In this document: positions 36,333 through 44,505 of the stretch, one piece after another
Numbering within the stretch: the stretch's first letter is position 1
Layout of the letters: each line of letters starts with the position of its first letter
NCBI GenBank assembly: GCA_905221605.1
Contig: CAJNDS010002510.1
Span: forward strand, 310,001-357,500
Reading direction: 5' to 3'
Length of the DNA: 47,500 nt
Source: Symbiodinium natans
Taxonomy: Eukaryota > Sar > Dinophyceae > Suessiales > Symbiodiniaceae
Program-made: the position numbers and the translations under genes
The notes under the pieces: model-generated
What the model saw: only the letters and a program-made list of their open reading frames with translations
The model's database searches: none
Told to the model about the DNA's origin: nothing

Positions 36333-38642
36333 GCTTCACTAAATAATTTAACGGCAGTTTATGCAGATAGATTTTATTTGTCATCTTCAACGGGTGTAAG
36401 TGAAATATCAGATACATATGCTACAAAAACCGAATTAGGAGACATCAACACTGCAAACTCTTCAAGTAGAACAGCCAACACTGACGCTATTTCAGTATTG
36501 AATACAAAGCAACTACAAAACTTTCATGACATCAGTTCTATCTCTCATATTTTGGGGACTACATATCAAACTAATTTGCAAATATCCAGTAGCTACTACA
36601 GTAAAGTAGAAATAGATACTACATTTTCTAACTATTATACATCAACACAGATTGACACAAATTTATCTACTAACTTCCAAACCAACACGCAACTGGCAAC
36701 CAATTATTATGATAAGGGCGAGGTAGATACATTAATAGCAGGGGCTGGATCGGGATACACAACTACTGAGGTTGATAATCTACTAGACTTAAGAGTTCCC
36801 AAATCAGATTTTACAAATAGATTTAGTGCCAATCCTATTATTGACTGTAGTGCCCCTACTGTTATTCATAGCGGTTTAACATTAAACAACTCAACTATTA
36901 ATATATCGCCAGTAGCAGGATTATTATTTAGTAATCAAACAGGAGGAGGTGATAAAGTATTAGCAGAGTTTAAAAACGCAACGAGTTATATAACTTTACA
37001 AGGAGATAAAATATTTTGTAATAATACATCAGATGACGCTATTAAACAATTAGATTTATCAAATAATAATGCAGGTTATAAAATGAGTGGTAAAATAGCA
37101 GTGCCAAGCGGTGGGTTAGTAGTAGAAAACACAGCAGATGCTAATCTATCATTTACAGTTAGAAATACTGGTAATTATATTACTTTTAATAATGATAATA
37201 TTGATTGTTATAATTCAGTTGGTGATACAGGTAGGATTTTACAACTAAATAATAATGCTAATCAGTATGTTAAATCTCATTCTTTATTAATTGATACAGG
37301 AATAGAAACATTAACAGGAGGTTATACATTAGATGTTGTTGATAGTGCTATTATTAGACAGAACTTAAAGGTAGATGGTGATATTGATTTAACAACTGAT
37401 TTCAATTTTGATGGAGAAAACGCTAATATTAATAATGCCAATGGATTAACATTTTATAAAAATACAACAGACGCTAGTAATGTTTTAACTGTAAAAAACG
37501 CACAAGGGTATTTAAAATTTAACTCATTTAATATTAATGCTTATAATACAAGCAATGACAGTTCTTCATTACTTTTATTAAATACTGCAAATGGTAATGG
37601 TGTCTATTGTTTAAGTTTAGGCATCGGAGCAATTCAAGGCGCAAATAAACTAAATGTAAGTGGTGGGAATGCTAATTTTGGTGGCACCTCATCATTTCAA
37701 AACACATCAACATTTAATGGTGATATTTATGTCAATAGTTCAGGCAGGATATTTCAAAGAGCAGACGCTAATAATTCATTAAATATAATATCAACAGAAG
37801 AAATTAATTTTTCATTACAACCAAGAACAATTGATCCTACAACAGGAACAATAGCACTACAACTAAACGACACTAACGGAATTACATTAAACAGAGCAGT
37901 CGTAAATAATCTTACTTTTAAAAGTATTGGTAATATTGTAGGTGAAAGCGATGTTATTAGTTGGGGTAGGTTTATGTTTCAGAACAGCAGTGAATTAAAG
38001 GAAGTTTTAGACACTCAGTATAAGTTATATATCAGAAATGGAGACACTGCGGGAGAAATGAATTTGACAATAGGATTGGAAAGTAGCACACCGGAAATTC
38101 AATTAACAGAAGGGAAAGTGAATTTATTGGGAAATTTAGAAATAACACACGATGATATAACAGGACAGCAACGAGTATTAATAAATAATCCAGACGACAA
38201 CGGATGGATAAGATTAAGTAATAACAACTTATCAACATTAGACGCAACAACAGCAGGTGTGGATGTTTATGGTGACCTTTCATATACAGGGTCATTAATT
38301 CCTTCATCAGATAAAAGGTTAAAGAAAGACATAAAAGAAGTAGATAGCAAAAAAGCAGTAGACCTAATAAAATATATTAAACCGAAAACATATCATTTTA
38401 TTGATGACAGACAACAAGGTAAATCGTGTGTAGGATTTATCGCTAATGATTTCATGGAAACAAAGAAGATGCCGGATGAATGGCAGAATGTAGTTAAAGA
38501 AGGAAAAGATGGATATTTAAAGTTTGATTATACAACGTGTGTGCCAATTTTATGGAGTGCTTTACAGACAACAATAAATGAAGTAGATAAACTGAAAAAG
38601 GAAGTAAATAAGTTAAAGAAAAATAAGAGTGATAGTGATTAA
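36330..38642 (+). CDS. trimeric fibre/spike with S74 intramolecular chaperone
   Basis: 770 aa. The N-terminal 150 residues are rich in S/T/N with short coiled-coil-like heptads (TNFQTNTQLATNYYDKGEVD). The middle, about 170-660, is a long series of beta-rich imperfect repeats (LSFTVRNTGNYITFNNDN is one example), consistent with a beta-helical or triple-beta shaft. The C-terminus has the S74 chaperone signature: SDKRLKKDIKEVDSKKAVDL, then YIKPKTYHFID and VGFIANDF. A terminal coiled coil (VDKLKKEVNKLKK) follows. In phage tail spikes this domain drives trimer folding and then cleaves itself off at the Ser of the SDKRLK motif. Here it probably makes the host-recognition fibre. Confidence 0.8.
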   Translation: MASLNNLTAVYADRFYLSSSTGVSEISDTYATKTELGDINTANSSSRTANTDAISVLNTKQLQNFHDISSISHILGTTYQTNLQISSSYYSKVEIDTTFSNYYTSTQIDTNLSTNFQTNTQLATNYYDKGEVDTLIAGAGSGYTTTEVDNLLDLRVPKSDFTNRFSANPIIDCSAPTVIHSGLTLNNSTINISPVAGLLFSNQTGGGDKVLAEFKNATSYITLQGDKIFCNNTSDDAIKQLDLSNNNAGYKMSGKIAVPSGGLVVENTADANLSFTVRNTGNYITFNNDNIDCYNSVGDTGRILQLNNNANQYVKSHSLLIDTGIETLTGGYTLDVVDSAIIRQNLKVDGDIDLTTDFNFDGENANINNANGLTFYKNTTDASNVLTVKNAQGYLKFNSFNINAYNTSNDSSSLLLLNTANGNGVYCLSLGIGAIQGANKLNVSGGNANFGGTSSFQNTSTFNGDIYVNSSGRIFQRADANNSLNIISTEEINFSLQPRTIDPTTGTIALQLNDTNGITLNRAVVNNLTFKSIGNIVGESDVISWGRFMFQNSSELKEVLDTQYKLYIRNGDTAGEMNLTIGLESSTPEIQLTEGKVNLLGNLEITHDDITGQQRVLINNPDDNGWIRLSNNNLSTLDATTAGVDVYGDLSYTGSLIPSSDKRLKKDIKEVDSKKAVDLIKYIKPKTYHFIDDRQQGKSCVGFIANDFMETKKMPDEWQNVVKEGKDGYLKFDYTTCVPILWSALQTTINEVDKLKKEVNKLKKNKSDSD

Positions 38643-38688
38643 TAATATTTTGATCAATAATATTTTAGGAAATAATATTATTAATCAC
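38635..38688. terminator. bidirectional palindrome covering two stop codons
   Basis: 15-bp perfect arms GTGATTAATAATATT / AATATTATTAATCAC. The left arm holds the stop of the fibre gene; the right arm holds the stop of the leftward ATPase gene. AATAATATT occurs again in the loop. Confidence 0.65.
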
Positions 38689-39442
38689 CTATTTCAAAGC
38701 GTTGTTCAAAATTAATATAAAACATGTTATTCACATCTTTAGCATTTGTGTTTATATAAAAGAACGAGTAAGGCGCAAAGTTCACCGCTTGTTGATACAT
38801 GTCATAAAGTGTTCGCTTGTCTACAAGGGCACTATTCTCTTCTAGGAAACTATTTACCTCGTTCATGTTCTTCAGTCTGAATATGAAAAGTGCCGAGGCA
38901 TTAAGTCTTATTATAGGGGCAAGGACATTATATTTTTGTGTTGATAAAATACATGAGATGGCATTATGTCTTCCACGTGTGAACAATCCATGCAAGATAT
39001 TTGAGTATCTTACAAATTTAGGATCATCGGCAAAGTCGTCCACCACTATTAAAATACTGAATAATTCCTTTTGTTTATTCTTCTTCTGGAAGTCTATTAC
39101 CTTGTGTTGCGTTTCTATTATATGCTTTAACGCAATTGGATCGTATTCTTCATAATATACTTTTTCCTTTTCGGTATCCACTTTCATTACGTCAGTAATG
39201 TATTTCTTGACTGCTCTCCATGTGTCATCCACATGCACACTAGGGCTAAAAATGTATATCCTTTCAAATGAACCACGGTATATCTTTAAAATTAGATTTT
39301 GTATTAAAACAGACTTGCCACCCGTTGAAGAGGCAACACATAACATTCTTGCAGGTAGACTTGGCATCATCCCGTATTTACTATTCTTATAATTGTATTT
39401 GGGTATGTCTATAGGTTCTACTTTAGGAATATCTTCTAACAT
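38681..39442 (-). CDS. A32-like (FtsK-HerA) DNA packaging ATPase
   Basis: 253 aa. Walker A at CVASSTGGKSVLIQN, Walker B at FSILIVVDDFADDP, and a downstream CILSTQKYN element (sensor-like Gln after the serine/threonine) are typical of the A32-like packaging ATPases of PLVs, virophages and NCLDV. The motor would pump viral DNA into the preformed capsid. It is convergent with the fibre gene and divergent from the small genes to the right. The upstream region contains TTTCTCAC near TAGTATTA, similar to sequence before the fibre and 77-aa genes. Confidence 0.85.
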   Translation of the reverse strand: MLEDIPKVEPIDIPKYNYKNSKYGMMPSLPARMLCVASSTGGKSVLIQNLILKIYRGSFERIYIFSPSVHVDDTWRAVKKYITDVMKVDTEKEKVYYEEYDPIALKHIIETQHKVIDFQKKNKQKELFSILIVVDDFADDPKFVRYSNILHGLFTRGRHNAISCILSTQKYNVLAPIIRLNASALFIFRLKNMNEVNSFLEENSALVDKRTLYDMYQQAVNFAPYSFFYINTNAKDVNNMFYINFEQRFEIGD

Positions 39443-39477
39443 TAATACTAGTGAGAAATTATATCAAAAAAATATAT

Positions 39478-39726
39478 ATGGATAAATACATAGAAGTAAT
39501 AAATGAGATAGAGAATTTTGATGAAATAATAAAACTCCAAGATACAGAATGTGTTGTCACAGTTTGTTGGAATTTCTTAAGGCATTTTTATATTATCTTA
39601 AAAATGTTAAAAAATGTAAATAATATATATACATGGATTGTTTGTTTACTAAGAAAGAAAACAAAGAAAATAAAACTGATTGGCTGGAGGAAAGAAGAAA
39701 TATTAGAATGTATAACGCCAGATTAA
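39478..39726 (+). CDS. small ORF, unknown, weak
   Basis: 82 aa from the ATG at 39478 (an upstream GTG is unlikely in a eukaryotic virus). The first 60 residues (MDKYIEVINEIENFDEIIKL and following) look protein-like; the last part overlaps the next gene in another frame. It may be shorter in reality or only a leader. Confidence 0.3.
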   Translation: MDKYIEVINEIENFDEIIKLQDTECVVTVCWNFLRHFYIILKMLKNVNNIYTWIVCLLRKKTKKIKLIGWRKEEILECITPD

Positions 39727-39830
39727 GTGCTATTATAGATGAACTAGAGGATTATTATCATTATGAAGAGTATAAGAAGCGATTTAAATTGTTGTTTGAG
39801 TTTTATCAGCTGGAAGAATTGCAAAAATAA
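39633..39830 (+). CDS. small charged helical protein, unknown
   Basis: 65 aa, highly charged and likely helical (LEERRNIRMYNARLSAIIDE then LEDYYHYEEYKKRFK). Overlaps the previous ORF by 94 bp in another frame. The start is preceded by TATATATAC, an AT-rich leader like those of other viral genes. No family recognised. Confidence 0.45.
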   Translation: MDCLFTKKENKENKTDWLEERRNIRMYNARLSAIIDELEDYYHYEEYKKRFKLLFEFYQLEELQK

Positions 39831-39858
39831 TGTTGTAAAGAGTGATTTACTTATAGAA

Positions 39859-39925
39859 TGACGCAAGGAACGAGCCCCGCGTGCATTCGCGTCAGCGCCC
39901 CATTTCTCCCATTTCCCCAGTGTGC
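39859..39925. other. GC-rich island in AT-rich viral end
   Basis: About 65 bp of GC-rich sequence, bounded on the left by TGACGC and containing the inverted GCGTCA at 39889-39894, in a region otherwise very AT-rich. No coding meaning found. May be a captured host fragment or a structured element. Confidence 0.4.
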
Positions 39926-39983
39926 CTTCCATAAGCATGTCAAAAGAACATGGTAATGGTTAATTAGTTTGAAACAATGCTTG

Positions 39984-40003
39984 TCATAATTAATAAATTA
40001 TGA
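39984..40003. terminator. short AT-rich hairpin
   Basis: Arms TCATAATT / AATTATGA with four-base loop, just before the last small gene. Confidence 0.3.
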
Positions 40004-40026
40004 TAAATATTGTAAAATAATATAAT

Positions 40027-40266
40027 ATGACAATATATGTTGATAAGATAACCATGGATTTTAATACTGAGCATTACCCTCCCCATTGTGATCGGCAATG
40101 TGTTAGATGTAAGAAGTTGAAGAATTTAGTGCATTTCAAAAGATATTATCATTGTAAAACGGGGAGGTATTTAATGCAGTGTAGAACCACTGTTACTTGC
40201 TGTGAATGTCTTGATGGAATGAAAAAGTATAATGATAAAAGGAAACGTGAGTTAAAAAAAACATAA
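40027..40266 (+). CDS. small zinc-ribbon protein
   Basis: 79 aa (an in-frame ATG at 40054 is an alternative start giving 70 aa). Cysteine pairs C25-x2-C28 (CVRCKKLKNLVHFKRYYHC) and C58-x2-C61 (CCEC) frame a short beta-like segment, followed by a basic tail KKYNDKRKRELKK. This is the layout of small zinc-ribbon proteins encoded by many algal large DNA viruses and PLVs, of unknown function; DNA or RNA binding is likely. It is the last gene before the right terminal repeat. Confidence 0.6.
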   Translation: MTIYVDKITMDFNTEHYPPHCDRQCVRCKKLKNLVHFKRYYHCKTGRYLMQCRTTVTCCECLDGMKKYNDKRKRELKKT

Positions 40267-40340
40267 GTATAATGTAAGCACATTTCATAAGAGTTTATGG
40301 AATATAATCCTATTATGATTACAACCTTTATAACCAAACC

Positions 40341-40655
40341 TAGTAAAATCTATGAGAGAACCCTTGCCCATTTTGGGTAATAATACCACCTTAGGGAATA
40401 TGGATAGGGTAATTGGTTATTCCTATACTGGTCTTGGTAATGGGGAAGTAGTGGTGATATTTGGGGGATAGTAGTAGGGAGTATAGGAATATTCCTCTTA
40501 TATGGATGAGGTAATCGGTTATTCCTATACTGGTCTTGGTAATGGGGAAGTAGTGGTGATATAGTTGGTGAGGTGTAGGGGGGAGTATAGGAATAATCGT
40601 CTAATGGGTTGACTGGTGGTATTATTACCCAAAATGGGCAAGGGTTCTGCTAACT
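40341..40655 (-). repeat. right terminal inverted repeat
   Basis: Reverse complement of 19299-19614 with few differences. The 33-bp inverted ends are at 40358-40390 and 40615-40647. The outer terminus is CTGCTAACT, then the AAATC target duplication. Confidence 0.9.
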
Positions 40656-40660
40656 AAATC
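40656..40660. repeat. target site duplication, right copy
   Basis: AAATC, identical to 19294-19298; CCCTAAA repeats resume directly after it. Confidence 0.75.
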
Positions 40661-40807
40661 AACCCTAAACCTTAAACCCTAAACCCTAAACCCCAAACCC
40701 CAAACCCCAAACCCTAAACCCTAAAACCGAGCCCTCGAGGCTGACTCCTCAACAGCGGTTCTTTCAGTCAGGGCTTCCATTGCTACAGTTACTTATCAGG
40801 AGGCCCT

Positions 40808-40835
40808 CCCCCCCCCCCCCCCCCCCCCCCCCCCC
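40808..40835. repeat. poly(C) tract, 28 bases
   Basis: Longest homopolymer in the window, in host sequence 150 bp right of the provirus. Other poly(C) runs lie at 4916-4933 and near 11267 and 15817. Length may be unreliable in an assembly. Confidence 0.8.
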
Positions 40836-41214
40836 ACCCACCGGGTTTAGGGTTTAGGGTTTAGGGCTTACTCCCCCCTTAAGATCCCTGTCCGCCATCA
40901 AACAGACATTGTGTGCCGAACCCGTCCATCGAACCAACCGCCCAGCTCGAAATGCATATCCCAGTAACTTCCCACCTCTACAAGCCCAACACCCCCAAAG
41001 CCCCTCACCCCTAAACCCTACACCCTACACCTCCCTAGATTCTCAACCCTGAGCCCTGCACCCTAAACCCTAAGCCTTGACTAAACTCCAACCCTGAACC
41101 CTGAACCCTAAACCCTAAACCCTAAACCCCAAACCCTAAACCCTAAACCCTAAACGCCAAACCCTACACCCTAAACCCTGAAACCAAGGCCCTACACTCA
41201 AGTTCCTGGGTCAG

Positions 41215-41244
41215 CTTCTGGCGTGTCCCGCCGGATTCTGCCTG
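41215..41244 (+). CDS. possible small exon, cysteine-rich host protein
   Basis: Acceptor TTCCTGGGTCAG, donor CTG|GTCATGG. Encodes LLACPAGFCL, similar to the C-P-x-G-F element of the GCC2/GCC3-like exons left of the provirus. The frame stays open a further seven codons if another donor is used. Confidence 0.35.
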
Positions 41245-42134
41245 GTCATGGATCCTGGGACCTGACTTGGAAATTTGGGTTTAGGGTTTAGGGTTTAGGG
41301 TTTAGGATTTAGGGGTTAGGGTTTATGGGGATTAGGGTTTTGTGCTTAGGGTTGAGGGTTTAGGGTTTGGGATTTGGGGTTTAGGGGGTTAGGGGGTTTA
41401 GGGGGTTTAGCGGGTTGAGCGGAGTTTAGGGGGTTTAGCGGGTTTAGGGGTTTATGGGGTTTCGGGGCTCAAGCGGTTTGGGGGGTTTAGGGGGTTTAGC
41501 AGGTTTAGGCGCTTTAGGCGGTTTAGGGGGTTTAGGGTTCAGGATTTTTGTACGGTTTAGGGTTTATAGGGCTTGGTTTTTTGCTGGGTCTCAGGGTCTA
41601 GGTTTATGGTGCTTATAGGGTTTGCAGGCTTCGTAGGGTTCATAGGGTTGATCGGGTTTATAGGGTTTGTTGTTTTTTTCGGGTTTACAGAAAGATTATA
41701 GGACTTGTAGGGTTTACAGTGTACAGCACTTGTAGGGTTTATAGGCTTTGTAGGGTTTATAGGGCGAATAGGGTTAATAGGGCTTATGGGGTGTAGGGTT
41801 TAGGGTGCAGGTTGTAGGCCTTAATAACACTTGTATGGCCCGTATGGTTGGGGTTGGGAGGTTTCGTGGTTTAACGGTCCAGGGGTTTGAGTGCTTAGAG
41901 AAGGGGTTTAGCGCTTACTAGGGCGTTCGGTTTCCTAACCGTATAAACCCTAAACCCAAACCCAAACCCTAAACCCTAAACCCTAAACCCTAAACCCGAA
42001 ACCCGAAACCCTAAACCCGAAACTTCAGAAGCTTTAGAGCTTCAGGGGTGCAGAAGCGCAGGCTTCAGGTCGCTTCGCAGGGTTCAGGTCGCAGGAATCA
42101 GGCTTGCGAAACGCAGCTCTCCCCCCTGAACCCA

Positions 42135-42290
42135 AGACCCCAAACCCTAAACCCCAAACCCTAAACCCCAAACCCTAAACCCCAAACCCTAAACCCTAAA
42201 TCCTAAACCCCAAACCCTAAACCCCAAACCCTAAACCCTAAATCCTAAACCCCAAACCCTAAACCCCAAACCCTAAACCCTAAACCTTAG
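42135..42290. repeat. CCCTAAA/CCCCAAA higher-order repeat
   Basis: CCCTAAA and CCCCAAA alternate, and a longer unit containing CCCTAAATCCTAAACC recurs at about 42190 and 42235, a simple higher-order pattern. Confidence 0.75.
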
Positions 42291-42898
42291 CCGGCACCCA
42301 GGTCCCCAGCTCCTGATCAACCCTAGGCCATAAGACTCCACGTTGGGGGGATTTAGGTAGGGCTTATTTCGGGTTTAGGGTTTAGGGTTTCGGGGTTAGG
42401 GTTTAGGGTTTGGCGTTTGGCGTTTAGGGTTTAGGGTTTTTAGGGTTTAGGGTTTAGGGTTTCGGGGTTAGGGCTTAGGGGATAGGGTTTAGGGTTTGGC
42501 GTTTAGGGTTTAGGGTTTTTAAGGTTTAGGGTTTTTAGAGTTTAGGGGTTTTAGGGTTTAGGGTTTTTTAGGGTTTAGGGTTTTTAGGGTTTAGGGTTTT
42601 TAGGGTTTTACGGGTTTAAAGGGTTTTTAGGTTTTATAGGGTTGATAGGGTTTATAGGGTTTAGGGTTTAGGGGTTCCTTTTTCAAGGGAGGACAGGATT
42701 TTGGGCAAAGGGGCCGACCTTAATTTTCGGAAGCACCCGTACAGGTGTAGGCCCATATTTGTGGTCTCTGTTGTCCTTAAACGCCAAATCCTAGCCCTGC
42801 TTCCTGCTTAGGGTATAGGGCTTAGCGGCTTAGGACTTAGGGTGCAGGGTTTAGGGTTTAGGGTTTAGGGCCCGAGACCCCCCAAGAAAACCCTCAAG

Positions 42899-42977
42899 CC
42901 GAAGATCGCTTGGGGCGTGGCGCGGCTGCGTGGCCGGAAGATGTCGCTGGATGCTGCCGGGAACCGAGGGGGCTGGG
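42899..42977 (+). CDS. exon, basic segment of host protein
   Basis: Acceptor AACCCTCAAG, donor TGGG|GTTGAGGG leading into TTTAGGG repeats. Encodes PKIAWGVARLRGRKMSLDAA then GNRGGW. A cytoplasmic, basic linker between membrane segments would fit, but is not proven. Confidence 0.45.
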
Positions 42978-43137
42978 GTTGAGGGTTTAGGGTTTAGGGT
43001 GTAGGGTTTAGGTTTGGGAGTTTAGGGGTTTAGAGATTGCGGAGATCCCATGAGCCCCAAGCTTTGTAGAACTTCCGAAGCCCTAAAACCTAAACCCTAA
43101 ACCCCAAACCCTAAACCCTAAACCCTAAGCCCTAAAC

Positions 43138-43236
43138 CCTAACACCCAAGCCTCCTAAACCCTTGGAATTGGGAAGTTGGGGGTTGCGGCCGCCAACCCC
43201 CCAATTCCAAGGGTTTAGGAGGCGTGGGTGTTAGGG
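43138..43236. repeat. long imperfect palindrome inside repeat DNA
   Basis: Arms of about 45 bp: the left starts CCCTAACACCCAAGCCTCC, the right ends GGAGGCGTGGGTGTTAGGG. The centre is GCGGCCGC. Only a few mismatches and a small indel. The arms include both repeat-like and unique sequence, so it is more than head-to-head heptamers. Confidence 0.7.
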
Positions 43237-43537
43237 TCTAGGGTTTAGGGTTTAGGCTTTAGGGTTTAGGGTATAGGGTTTAGGAGCTTTAGAGTTCTTA
43301 AGACAAATTAAGGTTTAGACCTGGAGCAAGTGGGAAAGGACCATGGAGTAGCGCCGCAGGGTTTCCTATGTGTCTTAGAGTTTAGGGTTTAGGGTTTAGG
43401 GTAAGGAGATAGAAGTTGATGTTGGGAACAGGCAACGGCGAGGCCGGCTTCACCAGGGCTACACCGCCCCGGACCTGCTTAACGCTGTGCTCGCAATGAG
43501 CTAAACCCTAACCCTGAACCCTAAACCCTCATGGCAG

Positions 43538-43629
43538 CCGAAATGCCCATGCGAGGGGTGTCTCAGGATCTCTCATTCTCTCGGTCCATCCGCTGCAAGC
43601 GTGCGCGGATGGCTAGCATCCTCCCCGAG
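43538..43629 (+). CDS. exon, host protein
   Basis: CCCTAAA tract then acceptor TCATGGCAG. After two leading bases it encodes EMPMRGVSQDLSFSRSIRCK followed by RARMASILPET. Very protein-like; 3' boundary uncertain because no GT donor lies at the end of the island (CCCC|GAGACC would be a GA site). Confidence 0.45.
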
Positions 43630-43978
43630 ACCCCTAACACTCTGCGAAAAACTCTAAGCCCCTAAGCCCAAAACCCCCAAATGTCAAAGCCCCAAAGCCC
43701 CAAAGCCCCAAAGCCCCAAAGCCCCAAAGCCCCAAACCCCAAATCCCAAGCCCCAAACCCCAAACCCTTATAGTAGAGTTTATATGACTGTTATTGGTGA
43801 GTGTACATAAGGTTCTTTTTAGAATTGGTGAGTGTATATATTGGGTGTCCTTTTGTCGGTACAAGAAATATATACCCTACTTCATATTACCCTAAACCCT
43901 AAACCCTAAACCCTAAACCCTAAACCCCAAACCCTAAACCCTAAACCCTAAACCCTAAACCCCAAGATGTCTCCCCAG

Positions 43979-44069
43979 GTCTTCAACCTCAACGGCATTT
44001 TGCTCTTCGCACTCTTCATCACGCTGACGCTGGCGGTGTTGGGCCCCTTCCAGTGTAGCCTGGCATGGG
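43979..44069 (+). CDS. exon, transmembrane segment of host protein
   Basis: Acceptor TCTCCCCAG, donor GCATGGG|GTGTATAGGG. Encodes VFNLN then GILLFALFITLTLAVLG and PFQCSLAW: an obvious transmembrane helix. In-frame sequence continues upstream to 43967 if CCCCAAG is the acceptor. It ends with one base, in phase with the exon at 44445. Confidence 0.6.
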
Positions 44070-44096
44070 GTGTATAGGGTTTATAGGGTTGGGGTT

Positions 44097-44245
44097 TAGG
44101 GTTTAGGGTTTAGGGTTTAGGGTTTAGGGTTTAGGGTTTAGGGTTTGGGGTTTGGGGTTTGGGGTTTAGGGTTTAGGGTTTGGGGTTTAGGGTTTAGGGT
44201 TTAGGGTCTAGGGCTTAGGGTTTAGAGTTTAGGGTTTCGGGGGTT
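44097..44245. repeat. TTTAGGG/TTTGGGG array
   Basis: G-rich array just after the exon at 43979-44069. Confidence 0.85.
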
Positions 44246-44330
44246 TGGGCTGGTGGGGGGGGGCGGGGGGGGCTTTCTAGGGCTGATATAGAGTGTATAG
44301 GCATACAGGGTAATAGGGTTTCGGGTGTGT

Positions 44331-44365
44331 TGAGCCCCTTCCAGTGTAGCCTGGCATGGGGTGGG
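44331..44365. repeat. partial duplicate of exon 3' end
   Basis: About 27 bases (CCCCTTCCAGTGTAGCCTGG and following) copy 44043-44069, the end of the preceding exon with its donor. It lies in the following intron; it could be a remnant exon or cryptic donor. Confidence 0.6.
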
Positions 44366-44444
44366 TGTATGGGGCTTGTAGCTTGGGTTTGGAGAGTTTG
44401 GGGTTGGAGCTGTTGAGTGCTTAGAGTTTAGGAGTTTTCCCCAG

Positions 44445-44505
44445 TTCGTCGTGAGCATTCAATTCCAGAAGACCTGCCCCTTGCTAATCGCTTTTCGATG
44501 TGGGA
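44445..44505 (+). CDS. exon, host protein
   Basis: Acceptor GTTTTCCCCAG, donor TGGGA|GTTTTC. Read in phase with the previous exon it encodes RREHSIPEDLPLANRFSMW; another frame is also open. Probable cytoplasmic loop. Confidence 0.45.

Larger units (their letters stand above)
19299..40655. mobile_element. integrated Polinton-like virus (PLV), 21,357 bp
   Basis: Boundaries come from inverted terminal repeats that start 5'-AGTTAGCAG and end CTGCTAACT-3', flanked by a direct AAATC duplication. The content is a full PLV set: DDE integrase, polymerase-helicase fusion, double-jelly-roll major capsid protein, penton-like minor capsid protein and A32-like packaging ATPase. It also carries a fibre with S74 chaperone, a lipase-like enzyme and four GIY-YIG nucleases. 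Base composition is AT-rich from about 21520 to the right end, in sharp contrast to the GC-richer host. No core gene shows a frameshift or premature stop, so the copy may be recent or selected. I saw no adenovirus-type maturation protease, which classical Polintons and virophages carry. Confidence 0.9.
40843..42898. other. host intronic/intergenic stretch with degenerate repeats
   Basis: Mostly TTTAGGG- and CCCTAAA-derived sequence: G-rich degenerate at 41277-41535 and 42370-42680, C-rich at 41090-41185 and 42135-42290. TTTATAGGG-like units dominate 41560-41790. One possible exon at 41215-41244. Other islands (40870-41010, 42300-42360, 42680-42790) show nothing I can support. Confidence 0.5.

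Noticed and set aside
19299-40655. Virophage (Lavidaviridae) or classical Polinton/Maverick instead of PLV
   Set aside because: No adenain-like maturation protease was found, and the capsid and penton sequences look PLV-like. The assignment is by family features only, and a profile search could still move it.
43634-43864. Leftward Gly/Leu/Trp-rich ORF
   Set aside because: Translation of a CCCCAAAG repeat.
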